A stretch of 64,000 nt of DNA from Acidimicrobiia bacterium (GTDB lineage Bacteria > Actinomycetota > Acidimicrobiia > Spongiisociales > UBA5794), in contig JALSQW010000064.1 in assembly GCA_026985095.1 (NCBI GenBank), positions 1 through 64,000 on the forward strand, written 5' to 3'. A model generated the notes under the pieces. That model searched no databases. It was not told the origin of the DNA and saw only the letters and a list, made by a program, of their open reading frames with translations. The position numbers were made by a program, and so were the translations under genes. This document shows, piece after piece, positions 10,289 through 18,478 of the stretch (its first letter is position 1; each line of letters opens with the position of its first letter).

Positions 10289-10758
10289 CCGCCATCCACG
10301 AGCCCGAGACGGTGTGGGCCATCCTCGAGCAGGTCGTCGACCCCGAGATCCCCGTGTTGACGATCGGCGACATGGGCATCCTGCGGGACGTGATCGTGGC
10401 TGATGACGGCGCGGTGCGCGTCGTCGTCACTCCCACGTACTCGGGCTGTCCGGCGATGGACCTCATCGAGGACGAGATCGTCGCGGCCCTGGCGGCGGCG
10501 GGGATCGAGCGGGTCACGGTGGAGATGGTCTTCTCGCCGCCGTGGACCACCGAGTGGATGTCCGACCAGGCCAAAGAGAAGCTCCAGGCCTTCGGCATCG
10601 CTCCTCCCGGTCCGACGGACGGAGCCGATCCCGTCCGGTGCCCGCGATGCGCCTCGGCGTCGACCCGGACGGTGAGCGAGTTCGGATCGACGGCATGCAA
10701 GGCCCTGATGGTGTGCGAGCACTGTGGGGAACCCTTCGATCGCTTCAAGGAGATCTGA
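10282..10758 (+). CDS. paaD: PaaD, MIP18-family Fe-S assembly factor of the epoxidase
   Basis: 158 residues. The N-terminal MIP18/DUF59 domain (residues 1-105) contains PTYSGCPAMD, and the C-terminus is a zinc- or iron-binding knuckle with Cys120-x2-Cys123, Cys139 and Cys145-x2-Cys148. PaaD is thought to serve maturation of the iron-sulphur cluster of PaaE. The start is the ATG at 10282, overlapping paaC by seven bases. A GTG at 10285 (four-base overlap) is equally possible. Confidence 0.92.
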   Translation: MVTAIHEPETVWAILEQVVDPEIPVLTIGDMGILRDVIVADDGAVRVVVTPTYSGCPAMDLIEDEIVAALAAAGIERVTVEMVFSPPWTTEWMSDQAKEKLQAFGIAPPGPTDGADPVRCPRCASASTRTVSEFGSTACKALMVCEHCGEPFDRFKEI

Positions 10759-10759
10759 C

Positions 10760-11833
10760 ATGCCCCCAGCCGCCGACTTCCATCCCCTGCGCGTCGCCGA
10801 CGTGGAGACCCTCACCGACGACGCCGTCGCGATCGTCTTCGACGTTCCCGACGACCTGGCCGAGGAGTTCTCCTTCCTTCCCGGCCAGCACGTGACCGTC
10901 CGGGCCGAGATCGACCGGCGGGATGTCCGTCGTAGCTACTCGATCTGCTCACCGGCTCCCGACGGGCCGCTCCGGATCGGGGTGAAACGCATCGATGGGG
11001 GGCTGTTCTCGACCTACGCGACCAAGGAGCTCCGCGTCGGTGACGTCCTCGAGGTCGCCCCGCCGGTCGGCGAGTTCGTCGTCGAGATCGACCCCGGCCG
11101 TGCGTCCCATCGCGGAGCGGTCGTGGCCGGGTCGGGGATCACGCCGGTCCTGTCGATGGTGTCGACCGTGCTCGCACGAGAGCCCGAAGGTCGCTTCACC
11201 CTCATCTTCGGCAACCGGCATCGTCGGAGCATCATGTTCCTGGAGGAGCTCGAAGCGCTCAAGGACCGGTATCCCGACCGGCTGCAGCTGATCCACGTGC
11301 TGTCGCGGGAACCGTCGGTCGTGCCGTTGCTGAGCGGACGCATCGACGGGGCGAAGCTCGGGACCTTGCTCGACGCCGTGGTCGACGCCTCCAGCATCGA
11401 CGACTGGTACCTGTGCGGACCCTACGAGATGGTGCACGAGGCGGCCGAGACGTTGTCGGCGAGGGGATGGACGCCCGAGCACATCCACGACGAGTTGTTC
11501 TTCGCGGAACCCGCGCCGGAGCGCCCCGAACCGGCGGCCGTGCCGGCAGACGAGGGCGTTCCCGTGACGTTCACGCTCGATGGGAGGACCGCCACGGTGA
11601 TCGTGCCTCGGGACGGCGCTCCGGTCCTGGACTACGTGCTCCAGGTTCGGCCGGATGCTCCCTGGTCCTGCCGTGGGGGGATGTGCACGACCTGTCGGGC
11701 CAAGGTCTCCGTCGGCGCCGCCGAGCTCGACCGGAACTTCGCGCTCACCCAGGCCGAGCTCGACCGAGGGTACGTGCTGACCTGCCAGGCGCATCCCACG
11801 ACCGATCGCCTCGAGCTCAGCTACGACGCATGA
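10760..11833 (+). CDS. paaE: Phenylacetyl-CoA epoxidase reductase PaaE
   Basis: 357 residues. It passes electrons from NAD(P)H to the PaaA di-iron site. Domains in order are a ferredoxin-reductase FAD domain with RRSYSICSPAP (about 54-64), an NAD domain with GSGITPVLS and LCGPYEMV, and a C-terminal plant-type [2Fe-2S] ferredoxin with Cys304, Cys309, Cys312 and Cys342. The ATG at 10760 is one base after the paaD stop, and the stop overlaps the next gene (ATGA). Confidence 0.95.
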   Translation: MPPAADFHPLRVADVETLTDDAVAIVFDVPDDLAEEFSFLPGQHVTVRAEIDRRDVRRSYSICSPAPDGPLRIGVKRIDGGLFSTYATKELRVGDVLEVAPPVGEFVVEIDPGRASHRGAVVAGSGITPVLSMVSTVLAREPEGRFTLIFGNRHRRSIMFLEELEALKDRYPDRLQLIHVLSREPSVVPLLSGRIDGAKLGTLLDAVVDASSIDDWYLCGPYEMVHEAAETLSARGWTPEHIHDELFFAEPAPERPEPAAVPADEGVPVTFTLDGRTATVIVPRDGAPVLDYVLQVRPDAPWSCRGGMCTTCRAKVSVGAAELDRNFALTQAELDRGYVLTCQAHPTTDRLELSYDA

Positions 11834-12402
11834 GCCACTCGCGCGAGGACGTGATCAGCGCCGCCGGGCGCCTCTTCGCCAGGGATGGGTACCACGGGAC
11901 CTCGATGCGCGATCTCGGCCGCGAGCTCGGACTGTTGGGGTCCTCGTTGTACAGCCACGTCGAGGGGAAACAGGAACTGTTGGTGGCCGTGGTCGAGCGA
12001 GGGGCGGAGTTCTTCCAAGCTTCCGCGGACGCGGCGCTCGCGGCGGAGGGTCCGGCCTCCGAGCGGCTCCGCCGGCTCATCGAAGGTCATCTCGGCGTGA
12101 TCCTCGACCACCGCGACGAGGTCCGGACGTACCTCAACGAGGCTCGCTCGCTGGAACCGGCATCGCGGGAGCGGATCGTCGCGGCGCGAGACCGCTACGA
12201 GCAGGCGTTCCGCACGGTGCTCAAAGAGGGGGTCGCCGACGGATCGTTCCGGGCGGACGTCGATCCGAAACTGGCCGGCATCTTCGTCCTATCGATCCTC
12301 AATGCCGTCGACCGCTGGTACGAGGAGGACGGTCGGCTCGATCGAACCGCCCTGGCCTCACGCATCGCCGACATGGTGGAGCGGGGTCTCCGCACCGGGT
12401 AG
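11830..12402 (+). CDS. TetR-family regulator at the end of the paa operon
   Basis: 190 residues. The N-terminal TetR helix-turn-helix (about residues 5-50) contains AAGRLFARDGYHGTSMRDL and LGSSLYSHVEGKQELL; the rest is an all-helical ligand-binding domain. The ATG overlaps the paaE stop, so it is cotranscribed with the catabolic genes. The likely role is a PaaR-type repressor released by phenylacetyl-CoA and acting on the palindrome at 7966-7983. This is inferred from position and was not shown. Its 3' end overlaps the convergent transporter gene by 45 bp. Confidence 0.88.
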   Translation: MSHSREDVISAAGRLFARDGYHGTSMRDLGRELGLLGSSLYSHVEGKQELLVAVVERGAEFFQASADAALAAEGPASERLRRLIEGHLGVILDHRDEVRTYLNEARSLEPASRERIVAARDRYEQAFRTVLKEGVADGSFRADVDPKLAGIFVLSILNAVDRWYEEDGRLDRTALASRIADMVERGLRTG

Positions 12403-14022
12403 CTCGTTGGGGGTCGACCGGTCGTCGGCGGGGTCGTCCCGCTCGGGGGCTTCCGCGACGTCAGGCAGGGTGAGCGACAGGAGGAACCCGAACACGATGA
12501 AGGCCGCGGCGGTCAGGCCTGCGGTCGTCGCCGCGGAGCCGAAGGCTTCCTCGATGGCGGTCACGACCGGTCCGGAGTCCGGTCGGGCGGCGATCTCGGG
12601 AAGCGCTTGGCCTCCCGTCGTCTTGATGATCTCGGTCACCGTGTCGGCCACCGCCGGAGGCAGACCGGGGATCCGGGACAGGTTGTCGGCGGTGTGGGCG
12701 CCCAGGGACGTGGCCAGGACCGTGCCGATGATGGCGATCCCGAGCGCGGATCCGATCTGGCGGAACCCGGTGCGGGCGCCAGACGCCATACCCGACTCGG
12801 TGGCGGGGACCTCCACGAGGATGACGTTGGTGAGCTGGGCGGTGGCCAGGCCGACGCCGATCCCGTAGACGAACAGGAGCGGCACGAGCGCGGTCACGGA
12901 CATGGCGGGGTCGAGGACCCAGGCGATGGCGAAGACGGCGACGGCCTCGATCGCCATACCGGCGCTGACCACGCGACGGGGGCCGTATCGATGGGCGAGG
13001 CCGGCAGCGAAGGGGCCGCCGATGAACGCGCCGAGGGCGAGGGAGGACAAGACCAGGCCGACCCGGAAGGCGGTGAAGCCCAGGACCGCTTGGAGGAACA
13101 GCGGCAGGACGAAGATGACGCCGAACTCGCCGAGTCCGAGCACCGCCGAGGTGAGGTTCCCGTTGCGGAAGCTCCGCAGGCGGAGCAGACCCAGGTCGAG
13201 GAGGACGGTTCTCCCCTCGGCGCCGCGCCGGCGTTCGATGGTGACGAACCCCACCAGGGCCATCGCCCCGACGGCGATCGCGACGGGGACGGGGGACAGG
13301 ACGGTCGATGGCCAGGTCCACGAGCCGACCCGGAACTCCCGGATGGGCGTCCACCAACCGTACCGGTTCCCTTCGATCAGGCCGAAGACGATCCCGCCGA
13401 GTCCGACCGCCGAGGTGGCGATGCCGCCGACGTCCCACCCTGGGGCGTGTGTCCGGTCGATCGTCTCGTCCACCAGAACCGAGCCGACGAGGACCACCAG
13501 GACGATGGGCACGTTGATCCAGAACGCCCATCGCCAGTCGAAGGTCGTGGTCAGCCATCCTCCCAGGAGCGGTCCGAGGGCGGCCATACCACCGACCACC
13601 GATCCCCAGACGCCGAAGGCGATGGCGCGCTCTTTGCCTCGGAACAGGGCGTTGACGCTGGCCAGGGTGGAGGGGAGGATCATGGCGGCGGCGAGACCCT
13701 GGAGGACCCTGGCGCCGATCAAGGCGGCACCCGACGGTGCGGCGGCGGCGAGGATGCTCGCGGCACCGAACCCGATCAGCCCGATCCGGAACATCCGCCG
13801 GCGTCCGAGGAGGTCACCCACCCGGCCGAGGGGCAACAGCAACGCGGCGAAGAGCACCGAGTAGATGGTGACGACCCATTCGGCGTCGGCGATCTCGAGG
13901 CCGAGGTCCCCGATGATGGAGGGAACGATGACGTTGACGATCGTGGCATCGACGATGATCACCGAGACGCCGAATGCGAGCACCGCCAGTCCGAACCACC
14001 GCCGAGACGAGTTGTGGGCCAT
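12358..14022 (-). CDS. Major facilitator superfamily exporter, DHA2 (14-helix) type
   Basis: 554 residues starting MAHNSSRRWFGLAVLAFG. Family motifs seen are VDATIVNVIVPSI in helix 1, GRVGDLLGRRRMFRIGL (motif A loop) and LGPLLGGWL (motif C-like). About 14 hydrophobic segments place it in the EmrB/QacA drug:proton antiporter group. A long charged C-terminal tail (DDPADDRSTPNELPG) overlaps the end of the convergent TetR gene. GAGGAG precedes the ATG and two copies of a 15-bp inverted repeat lie in its promoter, so it is probably repressed by a local or distant regulator. Confidence 0.88.
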   Translation of the reverse strand: MAHNSSRRWFGLAVLAFGVSVIIVDATIVNVIVPSIIGDLGLEIADAEWVVTIYSVLFAALLLPLGRVGDLLGRRRMFRIGLIGFGAASILAAAAPSGAALIGARVLQGLAAAMILPSTLASVNALFRGKERAIAFGVWGSVVGGMAALGPLLGGWLTTTFDWRWAFWINVPIVLVVLVGSVLVDETIDRTHAPGWDVGGIATSAVGLGGIVFGLIEGNRYGWWTPIREFRVGSWTWPSTVLSPVPVAIAVGAMALVGFVTIERRRGAEGRTVLLDLGLLRLRSFRNGNLTSAVLGLGEFGVIFVLPLFLQAVLGFTAFRVGLVLSSLALGAFIGGPFAAGLAHRYGPRRVVSAGMAIEAVAVFAIAWVLDPAMSVTALVPLLFVYGIGVGLATAQLTNVILVEVPATESGMASGARTGFRQIGSALGIAIIGTVLATSLGAHTADNLSRIPGLPPAVADTVTEIIKTTGGQALPEIAARPDSGPVVTAIEEAFGSAATTAGLTAAAFIVFGFLLSLTLPDVAEAPERDDPADDRSTPNELPGAETPLHHVGDA

Positions 14023-14041
14023 GACCGAGCTCCTCGAAAAG

Positions 14042-14101
14042 CCGACACCGTGTCGGTTTCCGAGTCTAGGGGCATTCCGGCGGAATCCGACATCGTGTCG
14101 G
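14042..14101 (-). promoter_or_regulatory. Two operator-like palindromes in the exporter promoter
   Basis: CCGACACCGTGTCGG (14042-14056) and CCGACATCGTGTCGG (14087-14101) differ at one base and are 45 bp apart centre to centre. A minus-strand -10 candidate TAGACT (complement of 14063-14068) lies between them. This is a typical dimer-repressor layout. The motif is unrelated to the paa palindrome at 7966-7983, so a different regulator is likely. Confidence 0.7.
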
Positions 14102-14175
14102 GTTCCGATCGCGGCGGCGGGAATAGCGCCCGTCTGGTGCGGTTCTCCCTGACACGTCGACGAGGAGATGGTGCG

Positions 14176-14928
14176 ATGAGCGGTGCCCGAGGCAGGGTGA
14201 AGGTCGAGAACGGGCTGAAGCGGGTCCGGACGTATCTCGGTGGTGTTCCCATCGCCGACTCCACCCGGGTCAAGCTGGTGTGGGAGAAGCCCTACTACCC
14301 GACCTACTACTTCCCGCCCGAGGACGTGCAGATGGAGTACCTCGTCGCCACCGGCGAGACCACGCGGTCTCCGAGTCGCGGGACGGCGGTGATCCACACC
14401 GTCAAGACCGCCCGTGCCGAGGCTCCGGGCGCCGCATCGGTCTGGTCGGAGGCGAAGATCGACGAGATCGGCGGGTACGTCTCGTTCGATTGGGGCGCCA
14501 TGGACCGTTGGTTCGAGGAGGAGGAAGAGGTCTACGTGCACGCCCGCGATCCGTACACGAGGATCGACGTGTTGCAGAGCTCCCGCCACATCGAGGTGGT
14601 GGTGAACGGCGTGAAGGTGGCCGACTCACACCAGCCGCGCCTGCTGTTCGAGACGGGGCTGCCGGTGCGGTACTACCTCCCCAAGACCGACGTTCGGCTC
14701 GATCTGCTGACCCCCTCCGACACGAGGACGAGCTGCCCCTACAAGGGCACCGCCGAGTACTGGTCCGTCACGGCGGGCGGGGAGACCTTCGACGACATCG
14801 TCTGGGGCTATACGACGCCGCTGGCCGAGTCGATCGAGGTCGCCGGCTACGTCTCGTTCTACAACGAGAAGGTGGACATCTACGTCGACGGAGAGCTCGA
14901 GGAGCGTCCCCGCACGGTCTTCTCCTGA
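14176..14928 (+). CDS. DUF427 family protein, two tandem DUF427 domains
   Basis: 250 residues from the ATG at 14176, with CGAGGAG a few bases upstream. It contains two copies of the small beta-rich DUF427 fold: one around VRTYLGGVPIADSTRVKLVW with YYFPPEDVQMEYL and GYVSFDW, the second around VEVVVNGVKVADSHQPRLLF with YYLPKTDVRLDLL and GYVSFYNEKVDIYVDG. The biochemical role of the family is not established. It is divergent from the exporter and may share the region holding the two palindromes. Confidence 0.85.
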   Translation: MSGARGRVKVENGLKRVRTYLGGVPIADSTRVKLVWEKPYYPTYYFPPEDVQMEYLVATGETTRSPSRGTAVIHTVKTARAEAPGAASVWSEAKIDEIGGYVSFDWGAMDRWFEEEEEVYVHARDPYTRIDVLQSSRHIEVVVNGVKVADSHQPRLLFETGLPVRYYLPKTDVRLDLLTPSDTRTSCPYKGTAEYWSVTAGGETFDDIVWGYTTPLAESIEVAGYVSFYNEKVDIYVDGELEERPRTVFS

Positions 14929-14945
14929 TCCGTCTCCGGACGGGC

Positions 14946-15764
14946 TCAGTCGCCGGCGGGCGGGCGGAGCTTCCTCAGCGAGTCGCTCATGCTCTCGGCA
15001 TCGGCACCGATGGTCGGCAGCCCTGCCGATCGTGACCGGTACCGGGTCGTGCGCTCTCCGCTCATCGCGGTCGCCGCGGCCGGTGTGCCCCTGAGCCGGT
15101 CGCGGAGGTCGACGGAGACCTCTTCCGCCTCGCCGATGGCGATCTCGACATCGGCCAGTGCCTGCGGTCGATCGATGGCCGTCGCGGCTCGCGCTTCGAG
15201 GTCCGCGACGAGGCCTCGGAGCTGTCGGAGGGCAGCGGTCAGCTCCATGTGCTCCGCCTCGGCGTCGGTCAGGATCCGCTGGGCCTCCTCCTGGGCGCGT
15301 TCGCGCGCCGACGCGATGAGCCGGTCGGCCTCCTTGCGCGCCTCCTCGAGCCTGATCGCGGCGGCCGTCGCCATGGCGTCGGCCTCCCTGCGCGCCTCGG
15401 CCTGGATCTCGGACGCTCGAGCCTCCGCTGCCTCGATGGCGGCTCCGGTGTCGCCGGCCGTCGCCGCCCGTTCGCGGGCCGCGGCGACGATGTCGGCGGC
15501 TTCGGCGCTGGCCCGAGCGAGCATGTTCTCCTTGGCCACGACCGCTTCGGCATAGACCTGGGCGGCGCGGTCGTCGGCTCGGCGCAGGTCGCGGAGCTCC
15601 TTGTCGAGTCGTTCGGCTCGGGTGGTGGCGATGTTGACCCGTTCCTCGAGGTCGGCCATCGCCCGGGAGATCCGATGAACGAAGGCGTCCACCTCGTCGC
15701 GGTCGTAGCCCCGCATCGCGGTGGAGAACTCGGTCGCTTCGACGTCGGTCGATCGCAGCTGCAT
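14946..15764 (-). CDS. DivIVA/Wag31-domain coiled-coil protein
   Basis: 272 residues. The N-terminal DivIVA membrane-targeting motif FSTAMRGYDRDEVDAFVHRI (residues about 15-34) is followed by about 180 residues of nearly uninterrupted Ala/Glu/Arg coiled coil and a short disordered tail. DivIVA proteins gather at curved membrane at poles and septa and recruit growth or division machinery. The ATG at 15764 is preferred over the GTG two codons earlier, because AGGGGG lies eight bases from the ATG but only two from the GTG. Confidence 0.85.
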   Translation of the reverse strand: MQLRSTDVEATEFSTAMRGYDRDEVDAFVHRISRAMADLEERVNIATTRAERLDKELRDLRRADDRAAQVYAEAVVAKENMLARASAEAADIVAAARERAATAGDTGAAIEAAEARASEIQAEARREADAMATAAAIRLEEARKEADRLIASARERAQEEAQRILTDAEAEHMELTAALRQLRGLVADLEARAATAIDRPQALADVEIAIGEAEEVSVDLRDRLRGTPAAATAMSGERTTRYRSRSAGLPTIGADAESMSDSLRKLRPPAGD

Positions 15765-15929
15765 GATCACATCCCCCTGGTGCCCGTTCCCTGCACCCCC
15801 ACCCTACCCGAGCACCGGGGCGACGCGCCGGTGGGCCGCGGGGCGGGCCACCGTGGGGAAGTCGCGAATAGGACCGCCTCGAAGCCGGTTGATCCTGGCA
15901 GACGGCTCGGGCAGAGGAGAGAGGTTGCC

Positions 15930-16439
15930 ATGGTCGGTCAGTACGACATCGCGGTGGTGATCCTGCGGGTGGCGGTCGGCGCGGTGATCCTCGCTCACGG
16001 CGTCAAGCACGCGAAGGGACGCGTCAAGACCGGGAACTGGTTCGCCAGCATCGGGTTCCGGCATGCTCCCCTCCAGTGGCTGGCGTCGACCGCGACCGAG
16101 ATCGGGGTCGGCGTGCTGCTGATCGTCGGTGCGTTGACCGGCCTGGCCGCTGCCGGGCTGATCGGCGTGATGACGGTGGCGTTCTGGACGGTGCATCGGA
16201 AGGTCGGCTTCTGGGTGACGGCGCGACCCGATGAAGGGTGGGAGTACGTGTTCGTCCTGACGGCGGTGGCCTTCGCCATCGCCATCGCGGGTCCCGGGGA
16301 GGTGTCCGTCGATGCGTCCATCGGCCTGGCGGAGCTGCTGGACGGTTGGGTCGGGCTCGCCCTCGGCCTCGGCGGGGTCGTGGCCGGCTTCGGGCAGATG
16401 GCCGTGTTCTGGCGACCGGTGGCCGACGCGTCGTCGTGA
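15930..16439 (+). CDS. DoxX-family membrane protein
   Basis: 169 residues with four hydrophobic helices (about 8-28, 50-75, 80-98, 113-130) plus a C-terminal pair. The motif AVVILRVAVGAVILAHGVKH and the GFRHAPLQWLA loop are typical of DoxX/YphA membrane proteins. Members are linked to redox homeostasis in several bacteria, but the reaction is uncertain. AGAGGAGAGAGG precedes the ATG. It is divergent from the DivIVA gene. Confidence 0.82.
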   Translation: MVGQYDIAVVILRVAVGAVILAHGVKHAKGRVKTGNWFASIGFRHAPLQWLASTATEIGVGVLLIVGALTGLAAAGLIGVMTVAFWTVHRKVGFWVTARPDEGWEYVFVLTAVAFAIAIAGPGEVSVDASIGLAELLDGWVGLALGLGGVVAGFGQMAVFWRPVADASS

Positions 16440-16495
16440 TGGTGTCGGCGCGTTCGAACGCCGCGTGCGCCCGACCGGGCGCAGGCGGCAGCGGG

Positions 16496-16678
16496 CTATT
16501 CCCGGTTGGTCCCGTACACCATGTTGCGGAGCCGAGCCTCGACCTCGGCGGCGTCGCGTTCGGCGATCCGCTTGGTCATGTTGTCGAGCCCCCGGAGACG
16601 GTCCGTGGCCTTGGCCTCGTGACGCTCCGTGTCCGCCTTCGAGAACGGCTCTCTGTCCTTGTTCCTACGCCAACGCAT
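16496..16678 (-). CDS. Hypothetical small charged helical protein (60 aa)
   Basis: The candidate frame begins MRWRRNKDREPFSKADTERH and is almost entirely charged and helix-prone, ending LRNMVYGTNRE with a TAG stop. The same frame is open further upstream, but that part has a composition typical of an antisense or shadow frame and overlaps the next small gene. No good ribosome site is seen before the ATG, so the gene is tentative. No recognisable family. Confidence 0.35.
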   Translation of the reverse strand: MRWRRNKDREPFSKADTERHEAKATDRLRGLDNMTKRIAERDAAEVEARLRNMVYGTNRE

Positions 16679-16730
16679 GGACCAGGTATCGGTCCGGGAA
16701 CGCCGACGGTTGAGCGGTTTTCCCCGAACG

Positions 16731-16958
16731 TCACCGGTCGGCGACCGGGTGCGGCAGGTCCTCCCGTTGGAGATGCCAGGCTTCGTCGTCGCTGAGGTGG
16801 GGGAGGGCGCCCGAATGCCGCTGGTAGCGGGTCTCGACGGAGGTGAGGTCGATGACGATCTGCGCGGCTGGTGCGGCGACTCGAAGGTCCTCGAGTCGGG
16901 GCAAACCGGCCGATCGTCGCACGTACCGTGACGTCTCGCGAACCGGTTCCTTCGCCAT
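16731..16958 (-). CDS. Hypothetical small protein (75 aa)
   Basis: Starts MAKEPVRETSRYVRRSAGLP with AGAGGAAAGG about ten bases before the ATG, a good ribosome site. The central segment IVIDLTSVETRYQ is followed by an acidic His-rich tail (LSDDEAWHLQRED). No family recognised. It lies directly upstream of, and in the same direction as, the 60-residue candidate, so the two may form a small operon. Confidence 0.45.
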   Translation of the reverse strand: MAKEPVRETSRYVRRSAGLPRLEDLRVAAPAAQIVIDLTSVETRYQRHSGALPHLSDDEAWHLQREDLPHPVADR

Positions 16959-17150
16959 GGCGGCCGCCTTTCCTCTGGCGTCACTCAGTGTAGTCGAATG
17001 ACCACGCCCTAGGCCAGGGTCCTTCGACCCTGGCGTCTCGGCACGCCGCGCCGGTGGCGGCGAACACGGGCGCGAGGCTCGTCGGATCGGTGTCCGCGGG
17101 ACGGGGGGCGGAGCTCGGAGCCGTCGAGCCGAGGGGCACCGGCGGACGGC

Positions 17151-17714
17151 TCATCGACCCATGCCGTAGAACTCCGGGTTCGGCATCATCGAGGTGAGGT
17201 TCGCCATCCGGTTCGAGTAGGCGAAGAAGGCGGTGATCGCTCCGATATCCCAGATCTCGTCGTTCGAGAAACCGGCCTCACGCATCCGGGTGAAGTCGTC
17301 GTCGTCGAGCGCGCCCGAGTCGACGGCGGTCTTGATCGCGAACTCGATCATGAGTCGCTCCCGCTCGCTCAAGGGGGCCTTCTTGTAGTTGACGGCGAGC
17401 TGGTCGGCCAGGAGCGGATCCTTGGCGCGGATCCGCAAGATCGCGCCGTGGGCGACCACGCAGTAGAGGCAGTCGTTGAGCGCGCTGGTGGCGACGACGA
17501 TCATCTCCCGCTCGGCTTTCGTCAGACCTTCCTTCTTGTCCATGAGTGCGTCGTGCATGGCGATGAACGCCCTGAGCTCTGCCGGTCGGTGGGCCAGCAC
17601 GAGGAACACGTTCGGGACGAATCCGGTGCGTTCCTGGACCGCGAGCACGATCTCCCGAAGGTCGTCGGGGAGCTCGTCGATCGACGGCACGGGGAACCGG
17701 CTGATCTCGGTCAT
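17151..17714 (-). CDS. Carboxymuconolactone decarboxylase / AhpD-like peroxidase-related protein
   Basis: 187 residues. The segment LTKAEREMIVVATSALNDCLYCVVAHG carries the AhpD-type Cys82-x2-Cys85 pair and His89, the redox site of alkylhydroperoxidase-like proteins of the peroxidase-related (PRM) subfamily. The downstream helices (SERERLMIEFAIKTA, FSNDEIWDIGAI) complete the fold. It probably acts as a thiol peroxidase or disulphide reductase in the cytoplasm; the substrate is unknown. GGAAGGGAAG precedes the ATG. Confidence 0.88.
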   Translation of the reverse strand: MTEISRFPVPSIDELPDDLREIVLAVQERTGFVPNVFLVLAHRPAELRAFIAMHDALMDKKEGLTKAEREMIVVATSALNDCLYCVVAHGAILRIRAKDPLLADQLAVNYKKAPLSERERLMIEFAIKTAVDSGALDDDDFTRMREAGFSNDEIWDIGAITAFFAYSNRMANLTSMMPNPEFYGMGR

Positions 17715-17739
17715 GGGTCTTCCCTTCCTGGCTGGGTGC

Positions 17740-18420
17740 TCAGCGTACCGCCACGAGTTCGATCGTCCCATCTCCGGATCGGGCTTCCATGGCGAACGGG
17801 AACCGATCGACGTCGAGACAGAGATCGAGGTCGTCGGGGTGCGCCCAGTCGGCGGTCGCCAATCGGCGAGCCGTGACCGCATCCCGGAGCTCGGCGACGG
17901 CCCTGGGGTCGATGGGGCGTCCCTCGAGGCGGGCCACGATCAGGTCGCCGGTGACGTCGTCTTCGGGCGCGGGTTCGACGCCCGAGCGACCGGCCGAGAC
18001 GATGGTCAGTCGCGCGTTGTCGGCGACGGCCCGGGCGGTCGCGGAGACGACGACGAGGGATGCCGCCCATAGGGGTCGGGCGCCGGCGCGATGGGCACCG
18101 ACCAGGCAGCGGGTGCCGGCGGTGCTGCGCATCACCACCGTGCGGCCGCGCACGCGGTGTCCGGCGGCTCGAACCTCACCGGGGGCGTTCCCGAGGTCGA
18201 AGTCGTCGGGCCGCCGTCCACCGTCCTCACCACACAACACGGCGTCCAGGTCGTGGGCGAGGGCCCGCGCCTCGTCGAGTTCGGTGGCGAGGAGGAGGCG
18301 GTCGACACCGGCGTCGAGGAGGAACGCGGCGGTCGTGAACGCACGGAACGTGTCGATGACGATCGCCGGCCCTCGAACCTGGCCTGCAGCGTCGAGCCCG
18401 TGGACACGTCGGATGAGCAT
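17740..18420 (-). CDS. 2-phosphosulfolactate phosphatase-family protein (ComB-like)
   Basis: 226 residues. Family motifs are VIDTFRAFTTAAFLLDAGVD at the N-terminus (corresponding to the ComB VIDVLRA signature), CGEDGGRRPDDFDLGNAPGE, and STAGTRCLVGA. ComB is a Mg-dependent phosphatase in coenzyme M synthesis in archaea. Bacterial homologues are widespread without coenzyme M, so the true substrate is unclear. A -10 candidate TACAGT lies seven bases before the ATG, consistent with a leaderless mRNA. The gene ends just upstream of the AhpD-like gene in the same direction. Confidence 0.8.
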   Translation of the reverse strand: MLIRRVHGLDAAGQVRGPAIVIDTFRAFTTAAFLLDAGVDRLLLATELDEARALAHDLDAVLCGEDGGRRPDDFDLGNAPGEVRAAGHRVRGRTVVMRSTAGTRCLVGAHRAGARPLWAASLVVVSATARAVADNARLTIVSAGRSGVEPAPEDDVTGDLIVARLEGRPIDPRAVAELRDAVTARRLATADWAHPDDLDLCLDVDRFPFAMEARSGDGTIELVAVR

Positions 18421-18466
18421 CGGGCCACTGTACGGCGTGGAGGCTCCGGAGGTCGGCGCCGGTTGG

Positions 18467-18472
18467 TAGGTT
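18467..18472 (+). promoter_or_regulatory. -10 box (TAGGTT) of a leaderless transcript
   Basis: TAGGTT is followed by six bases and then the ATG at 18479, with no ribosome site between. It is divergent from the ComB-like gene promoter about 45 bp away. Confidence 0.5.
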
Positions 18473-18478
18473 GTCGCG

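Noticed and set aside
12358-12402. The 45-bp overlap of the TetR and exporter genes as a sign of a wrong stop or frameshift
   Set aside because: Both C-termini are plausible and convergent overlaps are common in such compact genomes.
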